DNA from: an uncultured Tolumonas sp.
Lineage (GTDB): Bacteria; Pseudomonadota; Gammaproteobacteria; Enterobacterales; Aeromonadaceae
DNA: 64,000 bases
Assembly: GCF_963676665.1 (NCBI RefSeq)
Contig: NZ_OY781381.1
Span: forward strand, 236,001-300,000
Direction: 5' to 3'
Part shown: in pieces, positions 31,983-40,237 of the stretch
Layout of the letters: each line of letters begins with the position of its first letter
Position numbering within the stretch: position 1 is the stretch's first letter
Program-made: the position numbers and the translations under genes
Notes under the pieces: model-generated
What the model was told of the DNA's origin: nothing
The model's input: the letters and a program-made list of their open reading frames with translations, nothing else
Database searches by the model: none

Positions 31983-32060
31983 GATCTGCTAACTGCCTGA
32001 ATGATTTGACAGTAGTTTACCGAAAACGGCGTCAGATGGGGTGTTTGATATCAAATAAGC

Positions 32061-33245
32061 CTAAACCAGAATGGAATTTAGTGACACAACCTCTAAGTAA
32101 CTACTCACCTTATTTCTGCCGGTGTTTTTGGCATTATAAAGTGCGCTATCCGCTTTATTGACCATGTCGTCAAGAGATTCATCGGCAGGTGTTGTTTCTG
32201 TAATACCAATGCTGACGGTAACGTTAATTTTTAGTTTTCCCACCGTCAGTGGGCTTTTGGATATCACACCTCTGACACGTTCCGCCCAATTTTTTGCATC
32301 ATCCAGCGAACAATCCGACAAAATAACGACAAATTCTTCACCACCATAACGGGCTAAGATGTCTTTATTCCTGACACACTGCTGTATTTTGGTTGCTACG
32401 AGCTTTAGCACGACATCGCCGACGGGGTGGCCATAATTATCATTGACGGCCTTAAAATGATCGATGTCTATCATGGCCAAACACCATGTTTTCGATGCCA
32501 GCTTCGATGTCAGTATAAATGTTTCACTGATGTCAGTTAATGCATAACGATTGTAGATGCCTGTTAACGCATCGTATGTCGCGTTAAAAAACAGTTTTTG
32601 TTGCAGCCATTGCGATGTGATCAACATGACGCTGCAACCAATACCAATCAAATAGAAACAACACACCAGCATCAAAAAAATACTGCTAAGGTTGGTTTCA
32701 AGAAAACCAGAATTACCCTGTAACAACCGCACGGTCACGGCTCGAAATAAAAAACTGATGACAACAATCAACAATACGATGGCGAATACGACTCGGCCAG
32801 TTTCATTTGACTTTCGGTTAGTTAATGCCAATTTAATCGACATCGCAGCCAAACCAGCCAGTACAAGCGAAACGACCTGCGAACGAATTGCAGGAACGTA
32901 ACCAATCTTCAGCATTATCAGGAGCATCAGTGATAAAAGTGGGGCGATCAACGTCAGTCGATAATCTTGAGGTGTAAAGGTGTTGGTATAGCGTCGAAAG
33001 CCTAACCACAGATAGACATATCCCAGTGCAACAAAACCATTCCCGCTGGTCACACTCAACCACATCGGAATGACGTTTCTAATCAACAGAAAGAACAAAC
33101 CTAATGTGATAAAAATCATTGAGCCGAACCAATGTTTACTGCCAGGGCATAGATATCGATCTCGCACGGTGATAGCCAATGCACCAGTGAAAAGAGAACC
33201 AATAATGACGTTCATCAGTAACATGGTGTGGATATCAAGCTGCAT
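32061..33245 (-). CDS. Membrane-bound diguanylate cyclase (GGDEF)
   Basis: It would make cyclic di-GMP from two GTP. About seven hydrophobic helices fill residues 5-210 (HTMLLMNVIIGSLFTGAL onward), with no periplasmic domain of size. The C-terminal GGDEF domain (about 225-385) shows DALTGIYNRYAL, MIDIDHFKAVNDNYGHPVGD and the active-site loop RYGGEEFVVIL. An I-site (RNKD) five residues before the loop suggests product inhibition. The ATG at 33245 (394 residues) is the likeliest of three clustered ATGs. No effector domain tells what it senses. It lies next to a chemotaxis receptor and another cyclase. Confidence 0.9.
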   Translation of the reverse strand: MQLDIHTMLLMNVIIGSLFTGALAITVRDRYLCPGSKHWFGSMIFITLGLFFLLIRNVIPMWLSVTSGNGFVALGYVYLWLGFRRYTNTFTPQDYRLTLIAPLLSLMLLIMLKIGYVPAIRSQVVSLVLAGLAAMSIKLALTNRKSNETGRVVFAIVLLIVVISFLFRAVTVRLLQGNSGFLETNLSSIFLMLVCCFYLIGIGCSVMLITSQWLQQKLFFNATYDALTGIYNRYALTDISETFILTSKLASKTWCLAMIDIDHFKAVNDNYGHPVGDVVLKLVATKIQQCVRNKDILARYGGEEFVVILSDCSLDDAKNWAERVRGVISKSPLTVGKLKINVTVSIGITETTPADESLDDMVNKADSALYNAKNTGRNKVSSYLEVVSLNSILV

Positions 33246-33516
33246 TATTCCCATCAGCAATTCGCAAAAAATTCAAAACATTTATTAAAAATAGTCATTC
33301 TTAGCTGTTCTTTCTATCCATTTACAAAAAAATACACGTGCAAAAAATAATGGTACTTGTAAATTTCAAATGAATTCGATTCAGCTCAAAAAAATCAAAA
33401 ACTTACTGCTATCCTGCTGAAATATTTTGCTACGCTCGAAAAGTTATCAATTAGGATAGGCTAACCTGTAATACGTTTGTATGAATGGTGCGTTATTGGC
33501 TAACAAGGAGTTGCTA

Positions 33517-35493
33517 ATGCGGAATAACCAACCTGTTACACAGAAAGAACAGGATTTTAGTGCAGATGTTCGCATTATTTCCATGACAGATTTACAAGGC
33601 GATATCACCTTTGTGAATCGAGACTTTATTCAGCTTAGTGGCTTTACGGAAGAAGAACTCATTGGTAGCCACCACAATTTGGTGCGTCATCCTGATATGC
33701 CTCCCGCTGCATTTGCAGATCTTTGGCAAACGGTAAAATCAGGCCAAACATGGCAAGGCATGGTCAAGAATCGCTGTAAAAATGGCGATCACTATTGGGT
33801 TAACGCCTATGTCATGCCGATTGTTCAAAATGGTAAAACGATCGGCTATCAATCAGTTCGAAGTAAACCCAGCCGAGAGCAAATCGTTAGTGCTGAAGCG
33901 CTCTATTCAAAAATGCGTCAAAACCCCTCCTTACAAATTCCGAAATCTCGTAGCTGGCGTGACTGGTCTTTAAATAAGAAAAGCTGGCTAATCAGTAGTA
34001 TCGCTTTGCTGTCTTCTTTTGTTCTGATGCTACAAGAGTTGGCTGGATTATTTACTCAAACAGAATCAACCGTCAGTCTGCTTTTTAGCTCGATCCATCT
34101 CATTAATTTTTTAAGCTGTTTTGCCGTGATCATCTTCTTAAATATGAGTGTTATTCGTCCGCTAATACGTGGGGCTAATCATCTCATTACTATTTCGAAT
34201 GGTGATCTGACTGAAGATTTACCTCATATGGCGCAGGATGAAATTGGACGCATCATGCTGGCAACAAGGATGATCCAATCTCGTTTACTCGCTATTTTTG
34301 GTCGATTTGGAGAATCATGCATAACACTTTCAGCTTCTGCGGATCAAATGGCAGCATCCAGTGAACAAACACTGCAATCGATGGCGACACAAAGTGATGA
34401 AACAGCGCAGGTTGCCACTGCAATGCAAGAAATGAGTGCCACGGTGAATGAAGTAGCCAACAACACGGAAAGTGCAGCGCATGAAGCGCAAACCACATTG
34501 GAAACATCACGGAATGGGCAATTGATTGTTCAAGAAGCTCGCGAAACCATCGGTCAGCTTGCTGCGGAAGTAGAACGTACCAGAGTCGTTATAACGAATG
34601 TGGCAGAACATAGTCAACAGATCGATACCATCACTGATGTCATCAGCAGTATTGCAGATCAGACTAATTTATTAGCGCTGAATGCAGCAATAGAAGCAGC
34701 TCGCGCTGGCGAGCAAGGTCGTGGATTTGCTGTTGTGGCGGATGAAGTTCGCAGCCTTGCGGGCAGAACCCAAAATGCAACTGGCGAGATCCGGACGATG
34801 ATCGAGCAACTACGTGGCGAAGTTCGCAATGCAGTTGATGTCATGCAATCAAGCCGGGAACGGGCAGATAACGCAGTAAAAGGTATCGACCACACCGCTG
34901 ATGCTTTGTCGCAGATCGTCGATTCAGTTAATCGCCTTAGCGATAGAAACAACCAGATTGCGACAGCCGCAGAAGAACAGTCGGCAGTTGCTCATGAGAT
35001 GAGTCAAAATATAGAAAATATTAATAATCTTTCACATCAGGCTCGGGACGATGCCGCTCAGATCGATCAGAGTAGTAAATATCTAGCCACCCTTTCGATT
35101 AGTCTGCAAAGATCGTCAAATCAATTCAAACTTCATGGCGGTGATCTTGACTTCATTGCAGCTAAAGATGCGCATCTTGACTGGGTTCGTAAGTTAGAAA
35201 AATATTTGGCCGGTGATAAGAACGCCATTCACCATTCATCGCTTGCAAACCATCGCAGCTGCATGCTTGGTCGTTGGTATTACGGTGTCGGCACACAACG
35301 CTACGGCAACCAACCACAGATGCAAGCATTAGAAGCACCGCACGCGGAGTTCCATCGCAAAGTAGCACTGGCCGTGAAGTCACATGATAATGGCCAAAAA
35401 AAAGAAGCCCAAAAAATGTTAGATGAAGTCAGACGACTTTCAGGACAAGTGGTCAGTAAACTCGATCAGCTCAGACAACAAACTCAAGCATGA
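33517..35493 (+). CDS. PAS-containing chemotaxis receptor with CZB zinc-binding tail
   Basis: A 658-residue methyl-accepting protein. Order: PAS domain (about 18-130, TDLQGDITFVNRDFIQLSGF), two membrane helices (about 155-220) with no large periplasmic loop, a HAMP stretch, the coiled-coil signalling domain with hairpin tip ALNAAIEAARAGEQGRGFAV and methylation-type helices, then a C-terminal CZB domain (about 535-650) with CMLGRWYYG and HAEFHRKVA. PAS at the N-terminus resembles Aer, a redox and energy sensor. CZB domains bind zinc and in relatives sense oxidants. AAGGAG precedes ATG 33517, which is preferred over 33481. No che genes are in the window. Confidence 0.93.
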   Translation: MRNNQPVTQKEQDFSADVRIISMTDLQGDITFVNRDFIQLSGFTEEELIGSHHNLVRHPDMPPAAFADLWQTVKSGQTWQGMVKNRCKNGDHYWVNAYVMPIVQNGKTIGYQSVRSKPSREQIVSAEALYSKMRQNPSLQIPKSRSWRDWSLNKKSWLISSIALLSSFVLMLQELAGLFTQTESTVSLLFSSIHLINFLSCFAVIIFLNMSVIRPLIRGANHLITISNGDLTEDLPHMAQDEIGRIMLATRMIQSRLLAIFGRFGESCITLSASADQMAASSEQTLQSMATQSDETAQVATAMQEMSATVNEVANNTESAAHEAQTTLETSRNGQLIVQEARETIGQLAAEVERTRVVITNVAEHSQQIDTITDVISSIADQTNLLALNAAIEAARAGEQGRGFAVVADEVRSLAGRTQNATGEIRTMIEQLRGEVRNAVDVMQSSRERADNAVKGIDHTADALSQIVDSVNRLSDRNNQIATAAEEQSAVAHEMSQNIENINNLSHQARDDAAQIDQSSKYLATLSISLQRSSNQFKLHGGDLDFIAAKDAHLDWVRKLEKYLAGDKNAIHHSSLANHRSCMLGRWYYGVGTQRYGNQPQMQALEAPHAEFHRKVALAVKSHDNGQKKEAQKMLDEVRRLSGQVVSKLDQLRQQTQA

Positions 35494-35498
35494 TGAAA

Positions 35499-35540
35499 CT
35501 GTCCATGTGGTCTAATATCACACTGAGACCACATGGACAG
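35499..35540. repeat. 15-bp perfect inverted repeat after the chemotaxis receptor gene
   Basis: CTGTCCATGTGGTCT (35499-35513) and AGACCACATGGACAG (35526-35540) pair perfectly around a 12-base loop, 5 bp after the receptor stop. No T-run follows (TGCCAAAATACC), so it is not a standard terminator. It may be a weak terminator, an RNA-stabilising hairpin or a repeat unit. The cyclase gene begins about 90 bp further on. Confidence 0.7.
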
Positions 35541-35631
35541 TGCCAAAATACCTTTCTTGGATCTCAAAGCAAAAAGCCGATTGCTATTGGTTTTTCCAAT
35601 CGATGAACCATGAACAATACAGGGATACATA

Positions 35632-36861
35632 ATGGAAAGTATTTTATTACCCAAAGAGAAACTGGAGTTTTATCTTAATTTTATTCGTCAGATCCAAAAT
35701 GGTGAGTTATCTATTCACATGGATGACTCGGCGAGCGTGCCTGAGCTGACAGAGTTTGAATCTGAATTGGCTAAGTTAGCCATTATTTTAGATAGCCGAT
35801 TTTCTCAATTTTCATCTATTTGCGACATTACGACAGACATCAGTAAAGGCAGCTTACTAGAAGATGTGCTGTCCCGTATCTACGATTCATTTCAACGAAT
35901 CATTCCATATGATCGTATTGGCTGTGCACTACTAACTGATGACTTAAAACAACTGCAAGCTATCTGGGCTAAAACAAACTATCCGACAGAAGTTCAGCTG
36001 TCTGTTGGCTATTCGGCACCATTAACAGGCAGTAGTTTAGAGCTGATCATGAATAGCCAACAGCCTCGGATCATTAATGATTTGAGGCAATATTTTGCAG
36101 AACACCCTCATTCTAAATCGACACAATACATACTTAAAGAGGGCATTCAGTCTAGTCTTACTTGCCCGTTAATCGCCGACAATAAGCCACTTGGTTTTCT
36201 GTTTTTTTCCAGCAAAGAATTAAACACCTATAAAGAGGTCCATCAAAAAGCCTTTATTTTTATCTCACGGCAGGTCTCAATTCTTGTTGCCAAAAGCCGA
36301 CTCTATCAACACATCTACGATCTTAACAAACAACTGACTGATGCATTATCTTGCCTAAAAGAGCAATCATGCCGTGATCCACTCACGAACGTATTACACC
36401 GTGGTGCCATCATGGAATTTCTGACTCAATCCCTGTCCATTGCCGAACGAAAAGGGCAACACCTCTCGGTGATCATGGCCGATCTGGATCATTTTAAAAA
36501 TGTTAATGACACCTATGGGCATTTGACCGGAGATACAGTGTTAAGGGAGGTTTGCTCTATTATCACCTCTCAATTACGGGCTTATGATTCCGTCGGACGC
36601 TATGGTGGTGAAGAGTTTTTGATCATTTTAACGGATATAGACAAAATGCATGCGCTCCTAGTGACGGAGCGTATTCGCAAATCCATCTCAAAACATCAAT
36701 TTGAGCACCCCATGGGCAATTTTTCCATTACGATGAGTTTCGGGATTGCCAGCACGGAGACCGGTATTTTATCCGGTGATACCGAAACACTATTACTCTC
36801 AGCAGATGCAGCCCTGTATCAGGCTAAACATGACGGACGAAATCGCACCTTTGTCGCTTAA
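35632..36861 (+). CDS. GAF-GGDEF diguanylate cyclase
   Basis: A 409-residue soluble protein. A GAF sensor domain spans about residues 65-225 (SRIYDSFQRIIPYDRIGCALL, IQSSLTCPLIADNKPLGFLFF). The GGDEF domain spans about 245-405 (DPLTNVLHRGAIMEFL, MADLDHFKNVNDTYGHLTGD, RYGGEEFLIIL). An RAYD I-site lies before the active-site loop, so cyclic di-GMP feedback is possible. No membrane helix is visible. It follows the PAS receptor gene by 138 bp on the same strand, and a strong inverted repeat lies between them, so cotranscription is uncertain. Ligand unknown. Confidence 0.9.
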   Translation: MESILLPKEKLEFYLNFIRQIQNGELSIHMDDSASVPELTEFESELAKLAIILDSRFSQFSSICDITTDISKGSLLEDVLSRIYDSFQRIIPYDRIGCALLTDDLKQLQAIWAKTNYPTEVQLSVGYSAPLTGSSLELIMNSQQPRIINDLRQYFAEHPHSKSTQYILKEGIQSSLTCPLIADNKPLGFLFFSSKELNTYKEVHQKAFIFISRQVSILVAKSRLYQHIYDLNKQLTDALSCLKEQSCRDPLTNVLHRGAIMEFLTQSLSIAERKGQHLSVIMADLDHFKNVNDTYGHLTGDTVLREVCSIITSQLRAYDSVGRYGGEEFLIILTDIDKMHALLVTERIRKSISKHQFEHPMGNFSITMSFGIASTETGILSGDTETLLLSADAALYQAKHDGRNRTFVA

Positions 36862-36979
36862 TGTGTATGCGATTGCGCATTAAAAATGAATGGTGCCGCG
36901 TCAGTCATTTGAGAAAACAAAAAAATAAGGGAGCGACAGCTCCCATTCATGAAAATAATCAGATTGTCGATCAACGGAT

Positions 36980-37400
36980 TCACCACACCCAATCAATCAG
37001 CTTCTTCACGCCATAACCAACTATCGCCCCTGCTGCGATGGGCACCGCTAACGGTGTTACCGATGCAATCGACAACCCACTGGCAAGCGCCACCGTGCCC
37101 GTAACCAGTGCTGCACTGGTTGGTACAACAGCAGCAACCGCTTGAGTGCCTTGTGTTTCCATGAGCGTTTTCGTCTGGGTAGCTGCACTGACTACGGAAT
37201 TGATTTGCTCGCTGTAACCAAACCACATGATGCAGCGCGCTACAAACTGTTCGCAGTTATTGAGCGCCAAGTTGTATTCACACTCCCCCGCGCGTTCCAC
37301 ACTCTCTTTTCGGCCATACACCCGCACGGATAATCACGAACAATAGAGAATTTACCATCGCAAACCGCTGCCAGTGTCACTTGCTGGATGGAAAGGCATG
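36980..37400 (-). pseudogene. Remnant of an LRAT/NlpC-P60-type gene (catalytic Cys half, frameshifted)
   Basis: The continuous frame from GTG 37327 encodes 115 residues with the LRAT-family nucleophile motif LALNNCEQFVARC (Cys25), then a hydrophobic Gly/Ala-rich tail (about 65-110). Upstream, another minus frame (37380 to about 37330) reads VTLAAVCDGKFSIVRDYP, the segment that should precede it in this family. The two pieces join only with a frameshift near 37325. No His-containing N-terminal half was found before that, and stops appear at about 37423-37432. So this is probably a 5'-truncated, shifted remnant. The start as a functional GTG-initiated short protein cannot be excluded. Similar logic applies to the related gene at 38776. 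Confidence 0.7.
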
Positions 37401-37550
37401 TAATGAGAGTCAGGTTTGTTTAAAACGATTAACCATGCCAAACAAAAAAAGAATCCGCACCTGTTCTTTTCCAAGAACTAAAGGGCAAAGCAATAGCATT
37501 GATTTGCCCTTTACATATGCTGCCAACTGCAATCATTCATATCAGTTGAT

Positions 37551-37691
37551 CTACCTGTCTGTTGATTTCTCCTCTTGCTGCCCCCGCAATGTCTCGTTTT
37601 CCTGCTTCAGCTCATGATATTGGCAGTAAAAATCATATCCCTGTTTTACAACAGCCCAGAAGCCAATCGTGGCAAGAATATTTTTCAACAT
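37551..37691 (-). CDS. 46-residue predicted small membrane protein
   Basis: The ATG at 37691 follows GGAGAGGAGT, an excellent ribosome site. The product has one hydrophobic segment (MLKNILATIGFWAVVKQGYDF) and a short charged coiled-coil tail (YHELKQENETLRGQQEEKS). A longer open frame starting at 37898 exists, but its first part is low in coding character. It lies on the same strand just before the LRAT-type remnant and may have been its partner. I do not recognise a named family. Confidence 0.55.
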   Translation of the reverse strand: MLKNILATIGFWAVVKQGYDFYCQYHELKQENETLRGQQEEKSTDR

Positions 37692-37909
37692 ACTCCTCTC
37701 CCTAAAAACGTTGGGTGAAAGAACGCCTCCACCAGCACAAACAGTCTCTCGTCTCTGTTTATGTCCGTGATAGTTCAGCGTATTGCGAATATCGATGTTA
37801 GACAGATGGCAATAGCCCTTTGCATCATGGCTTGTTTCTTGCGCCACAACCTTGGCTATATATTTGCTTAAGTATGAGCGTTGTGTCTTTTCATACATAA
37901 GGATATGTC

Positions 37910-38695
37910 ATGCAGTCTAATCGTCGTTTTCTCTCTTTTGGTTGTGGTGCCGCCATCGGTACTTTGGGCGGTCTCATAGGTCTAGGTGGCGCAGAGTTCC
38001 GATTACCGCTACTTATTGGGCTATTTGGTTTTGGTGCACTTGAAGCTGTTATTCTCAACAAAGCGATGAGTTTAGTGGTGGTTGCAGCAGCGTTACCCCT
38101 TAGAGCATATAGCGTTCCATTCTCTGCCGTATTTGAGCGTTGGGATATTATTCTTACTCTGCTTTCTGGCAGTCTTGCTGGTGCGTGGTTTGGCGCTGGC
38201 TGGGCCACTCGCCTCAAATCGAAAACGCTTTATCGGATCATTTCAGGTTTATTGGTGGCTATCGCCATTCTCCTTTTATTTGGTCATGAAGCAAATGCGC
38301 AGGTGATCCATATCAATGCTGTTGCACTGGCTATCGTTGGTGCTATGGCGGGTGTTGTTATCGGCGTTGTTGCTTCATTAATGGGCGTTGCAGGCGGTGA
38401 GTTATTAATACCAACCATCGTTTTATTGTTCGGGGCAAACATCAAATTAGCAGGTAGTTTATCTCTCGCTGTCAGCTTACCGACAATGATCACTGGCTTT
38501 AGTCGTTATAGCCGAGATCAAAGCTTTTCAGTCATCAGACAACAGAGCAAATTCATTATTATTATGGCTATAGGCTCTTTGGTTGGTGCTTTCCTAGGTG
38601 GTCAATTACTCGGTCTATTGCCGACACATTACTTGTTGCCTGTGCTCGCTGGCATTTTAGTGATTTCATCATTTAAAGTGTGGCGTCATGCATAG
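37910..38695 (+). CDS. TauE/SafE family (sulfite exporter-like) permease
   Basis: A 261-residue inner-membrane protein with about eight hydrophobic segments in two similar halves. Each half begins with the family's Gly-rich motif (GTLGGLIGLGGAEFRLPLL and SLMGVAGGELLIPTIVLLFG). Members move sulfite, sulfoacetate or related organosulfonates. The substrate is not evident here because no sulfur genes flank it. AAGGATATGTC precedes the ATG. It stands alone on the plus strand between two LRAT-type genes, so it may be passenger DNA of the mobile region. Confidence 0.85.
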   Translation: MQSNRRFLSFGCGAAIGTLGGLIGLGGAEFRLPLLIGLFGFGALEAVILNKAMSLVVVAAALPLRAYSVPFSAVFERWDIILTLLSGSLAGAWFGAGWATRLKSKTLYRIISGLLVAIAILLLFGHEANAQVIHINAVALAIVGAMAGVVIGVVASLMGVAGGELLIPTIVLLFGANIKLAGSLSLAVSLPTMITGFSRYSRDQSFSVIRQQSKFIIIMAIGSLVGAFLGGQLLGLLPTHYLLPVLAGILVISSFKVWRHA

Positions 38696-38775
38696 GCAAA
38701 GCAATTATTCTTACAAAACTTAATGTAGGACGGTTTTCAACCGCCCCATAATAAGTAAAGTTAGAGGGATGATCT

Positions 38776-39240
38776 CTATTTCAGATAGCGGATCAGTTTT
38801 CCGATCTGGGTGCCAATACGGGTATAGGTAATGAGTTTATCGGCTTTAGTCTCGACGAGTTTATCCCATGCCCTATTCACCATACTTTCAACAACGATCC
38901 GTGATACCGGCTCTAATACCTCTGTTTTCCAATTAATGACTTTTTCCTGCTCAACGGGTGCGCCCTTGATACACCAGGCAACCAATTGTTCATCGGTATC
39001 AAATCGTGTCGGGTTAGCGGATTGCAACAGATCAAAGGCCCGTTGCAGACTCGCTTCGCGGGCATAAGGCCGAAATGGATAAGGGCGAATAAAATAATGG
39101 TGATGCTGGCAAAATTCCTCCAAATTAGAAATCACGGCGTAGTGGTAGTGATTTAAATGAATGATGTTCCCTTCTCCAGCATATAAACCGTGATGAGTGT
39201 GTCCTGAATAAGTGGTAATAAGATGATCGGCGATATGCAT
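38776..39240 (-). CDS. LRAT-like protein with catalytic Cys replaced by Asp
   Basis: From ATG 39240 (after CAGGAGAACGAAG) the 154-residue product has the LRAT histidine motif HTHHGLYAGEGNIIHL (His17 and His28, the usual catalytic/structural positions). The following block should carry NCExF with the nucleophile, as in the nearby remnant NNCEQFVARC. Here it reads FDTDEQLVAWCIKG, with Asp83 at the Cys position, although the later Cys90 is kept. So thiol-transferase or protease chemistry is probably lost, and the protein may act as a binder or be decaying. The tail (about 95-154) is helical. A longer frame upstream overlaps the RDF-like gene and is not real. Confidence 0.7.
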   Translation of the reverse strand: MHIADHLITTYSGHTHHGLYAGEGNIIHLNHYHYAVISNLEEFCQHHHYFIRPYPFRPYAREASLQRAFDLLQSANPTRFDTDEQLVAWCIKGAPVEQEKVINWKTEVLEPVSRIVVESMVNRAWDKLVETKADKLITYTRIGTQIGKLIRYLK

Positions 39241-39292
39241 CTTCGTTCTCCTGATTGAGAGATAAGATCTCCGATGGGTTGTGACTATTGGA

Positions 39293-40237
39293 TCAATTAG
39301 TCCGACTACCCAGTTTCTCGGTGAGTTTGGTTGGTCGAGAGGCCGTTCGTTTCTGTCCGACAACGTTATCAGTAACTGGTGAGACCGTTTGCGGCGAGGC
39401 TTGTTCCGTCTGTGTCGCCACGTGAGTTTCCACCGGATAAAACTCTTCCATGACCAGCGGTATTTCTTCCTCCGAATCTTCAAACTGCCCGTTTTGCAGT
39501 AACCCTCGCGCGGTCTGCTCCAGTTCATCCATCGCCATGCCTGCGTCACTATCTGACTCGGCAGCCGCTTTCGCCAGTGCAATAACGCTAGCGAGTTCAG
39601 CGCCCTCGCGGAGAGTCAAGTCAACGTAGTAGACGGGTGTTTGATAGGAGAGCGTGGTGCTCTTAGCACGAAGCCGTAGCATCAGCGGTAGATAACGCGT
39701 AACACCGCCACTGATGGCCTGAAAATACTGCAAACGGGCGGCCAATGTCCGCACCGAGTTATACCCGGTGGTCCGGAAGATAAAACTCCCCAATTCATCA
39801 CATTGCCCCTCGACCTGCACATTCAACCGCCCATAGAGCTTGCAGCTATGTTGGCGGGCGAAAGGGCAAAACTGTGGTCCCGCACAAACCTGTTCTTCCA
39901 TTCCTCCCTGTTCACTAACACGTCTGGCACGCTCACCATCACCGACACATAACGGTCTACCGGTATTGCGGTCAAATGCGCTGTATTCAGCCCGCAAATT
40001 CAAATCGGTGTCGTTGAATAACATCCGTACCGGAATGGCGCGGATTTTGTTATTTGAAGCGACTTCCGCCAACTTCTGATGCAGTGGATGTAACAGCCAG
40101 TCGCCTTTGGTTTTCACCTGCGTAGTTAACGTAAAACTGTCGTCCTTCTCCGGTAACCATTTATCGTTCTTACAAACTAAACGGCCAATCGAGATCCGTC
40201 CGATGATAGGCGGCGTTATTGCCAGTCCTTTGATCAT
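39293..40237 (-). CDS. Probable recombination directionality factor-like protein
   Basis: A 314-residue protein matching the group annotated as 'hydrolase or metal-binding protein', which resembles the Gp3-type recombination directionality factors. Visible family features are the start MIKGLAITPPIIGRISIGRL, the Cys-rich loop CAGPQFCPFARQHSCKLYGR (likely metal site) and DELGSFIFRTTGYNSVRTLA. RDFs steer integrases toward excision. The C-terminus is Glu/Gln-rich and looks disordered. It overlaps the YqaJ gene end by 4 bp and shares an operon with it and DUF932. Gp3 acts with serine integrases, but the integrase here is a tyrosine type, so the RDF role is uncertain. Confidence 0.6.
   Translation of the reverse strand: MIKGLAITPPIIGRISIGRLVCKNDKWLPEKDDSFTLTTQVKTKGDWLLHPLHQKLAEVASNNKIRAIPVRMLFNDTDLNLRAEYSAFDRNTGRPLCVGDGERARRVSEQGGMEEQVCAGPQFCPFARQHSCKLYGRLNVQVEGQCDELGSFIFRTTGYNSVRTLAARLQYFQAISGGVTRYLPLMLRLRAKSTTLSYQTPVYYVDLTLREGAELASVIALAKAAAESDSDAGMAMDELEQTARGLLQNGQFEDSEEEIPLVMEEFYPVETHVATQTEQASPQTVSPVTDNVVGQKRTASRPTKLTEKLGSRTN

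Noticed and set aside
39241..39582. N-terminal extension of the LRAT-like gene
   Set aside because: The extra residues are a shadow of the RDF-like gene, and an excellent ribosome site sits just before ATG 39240.
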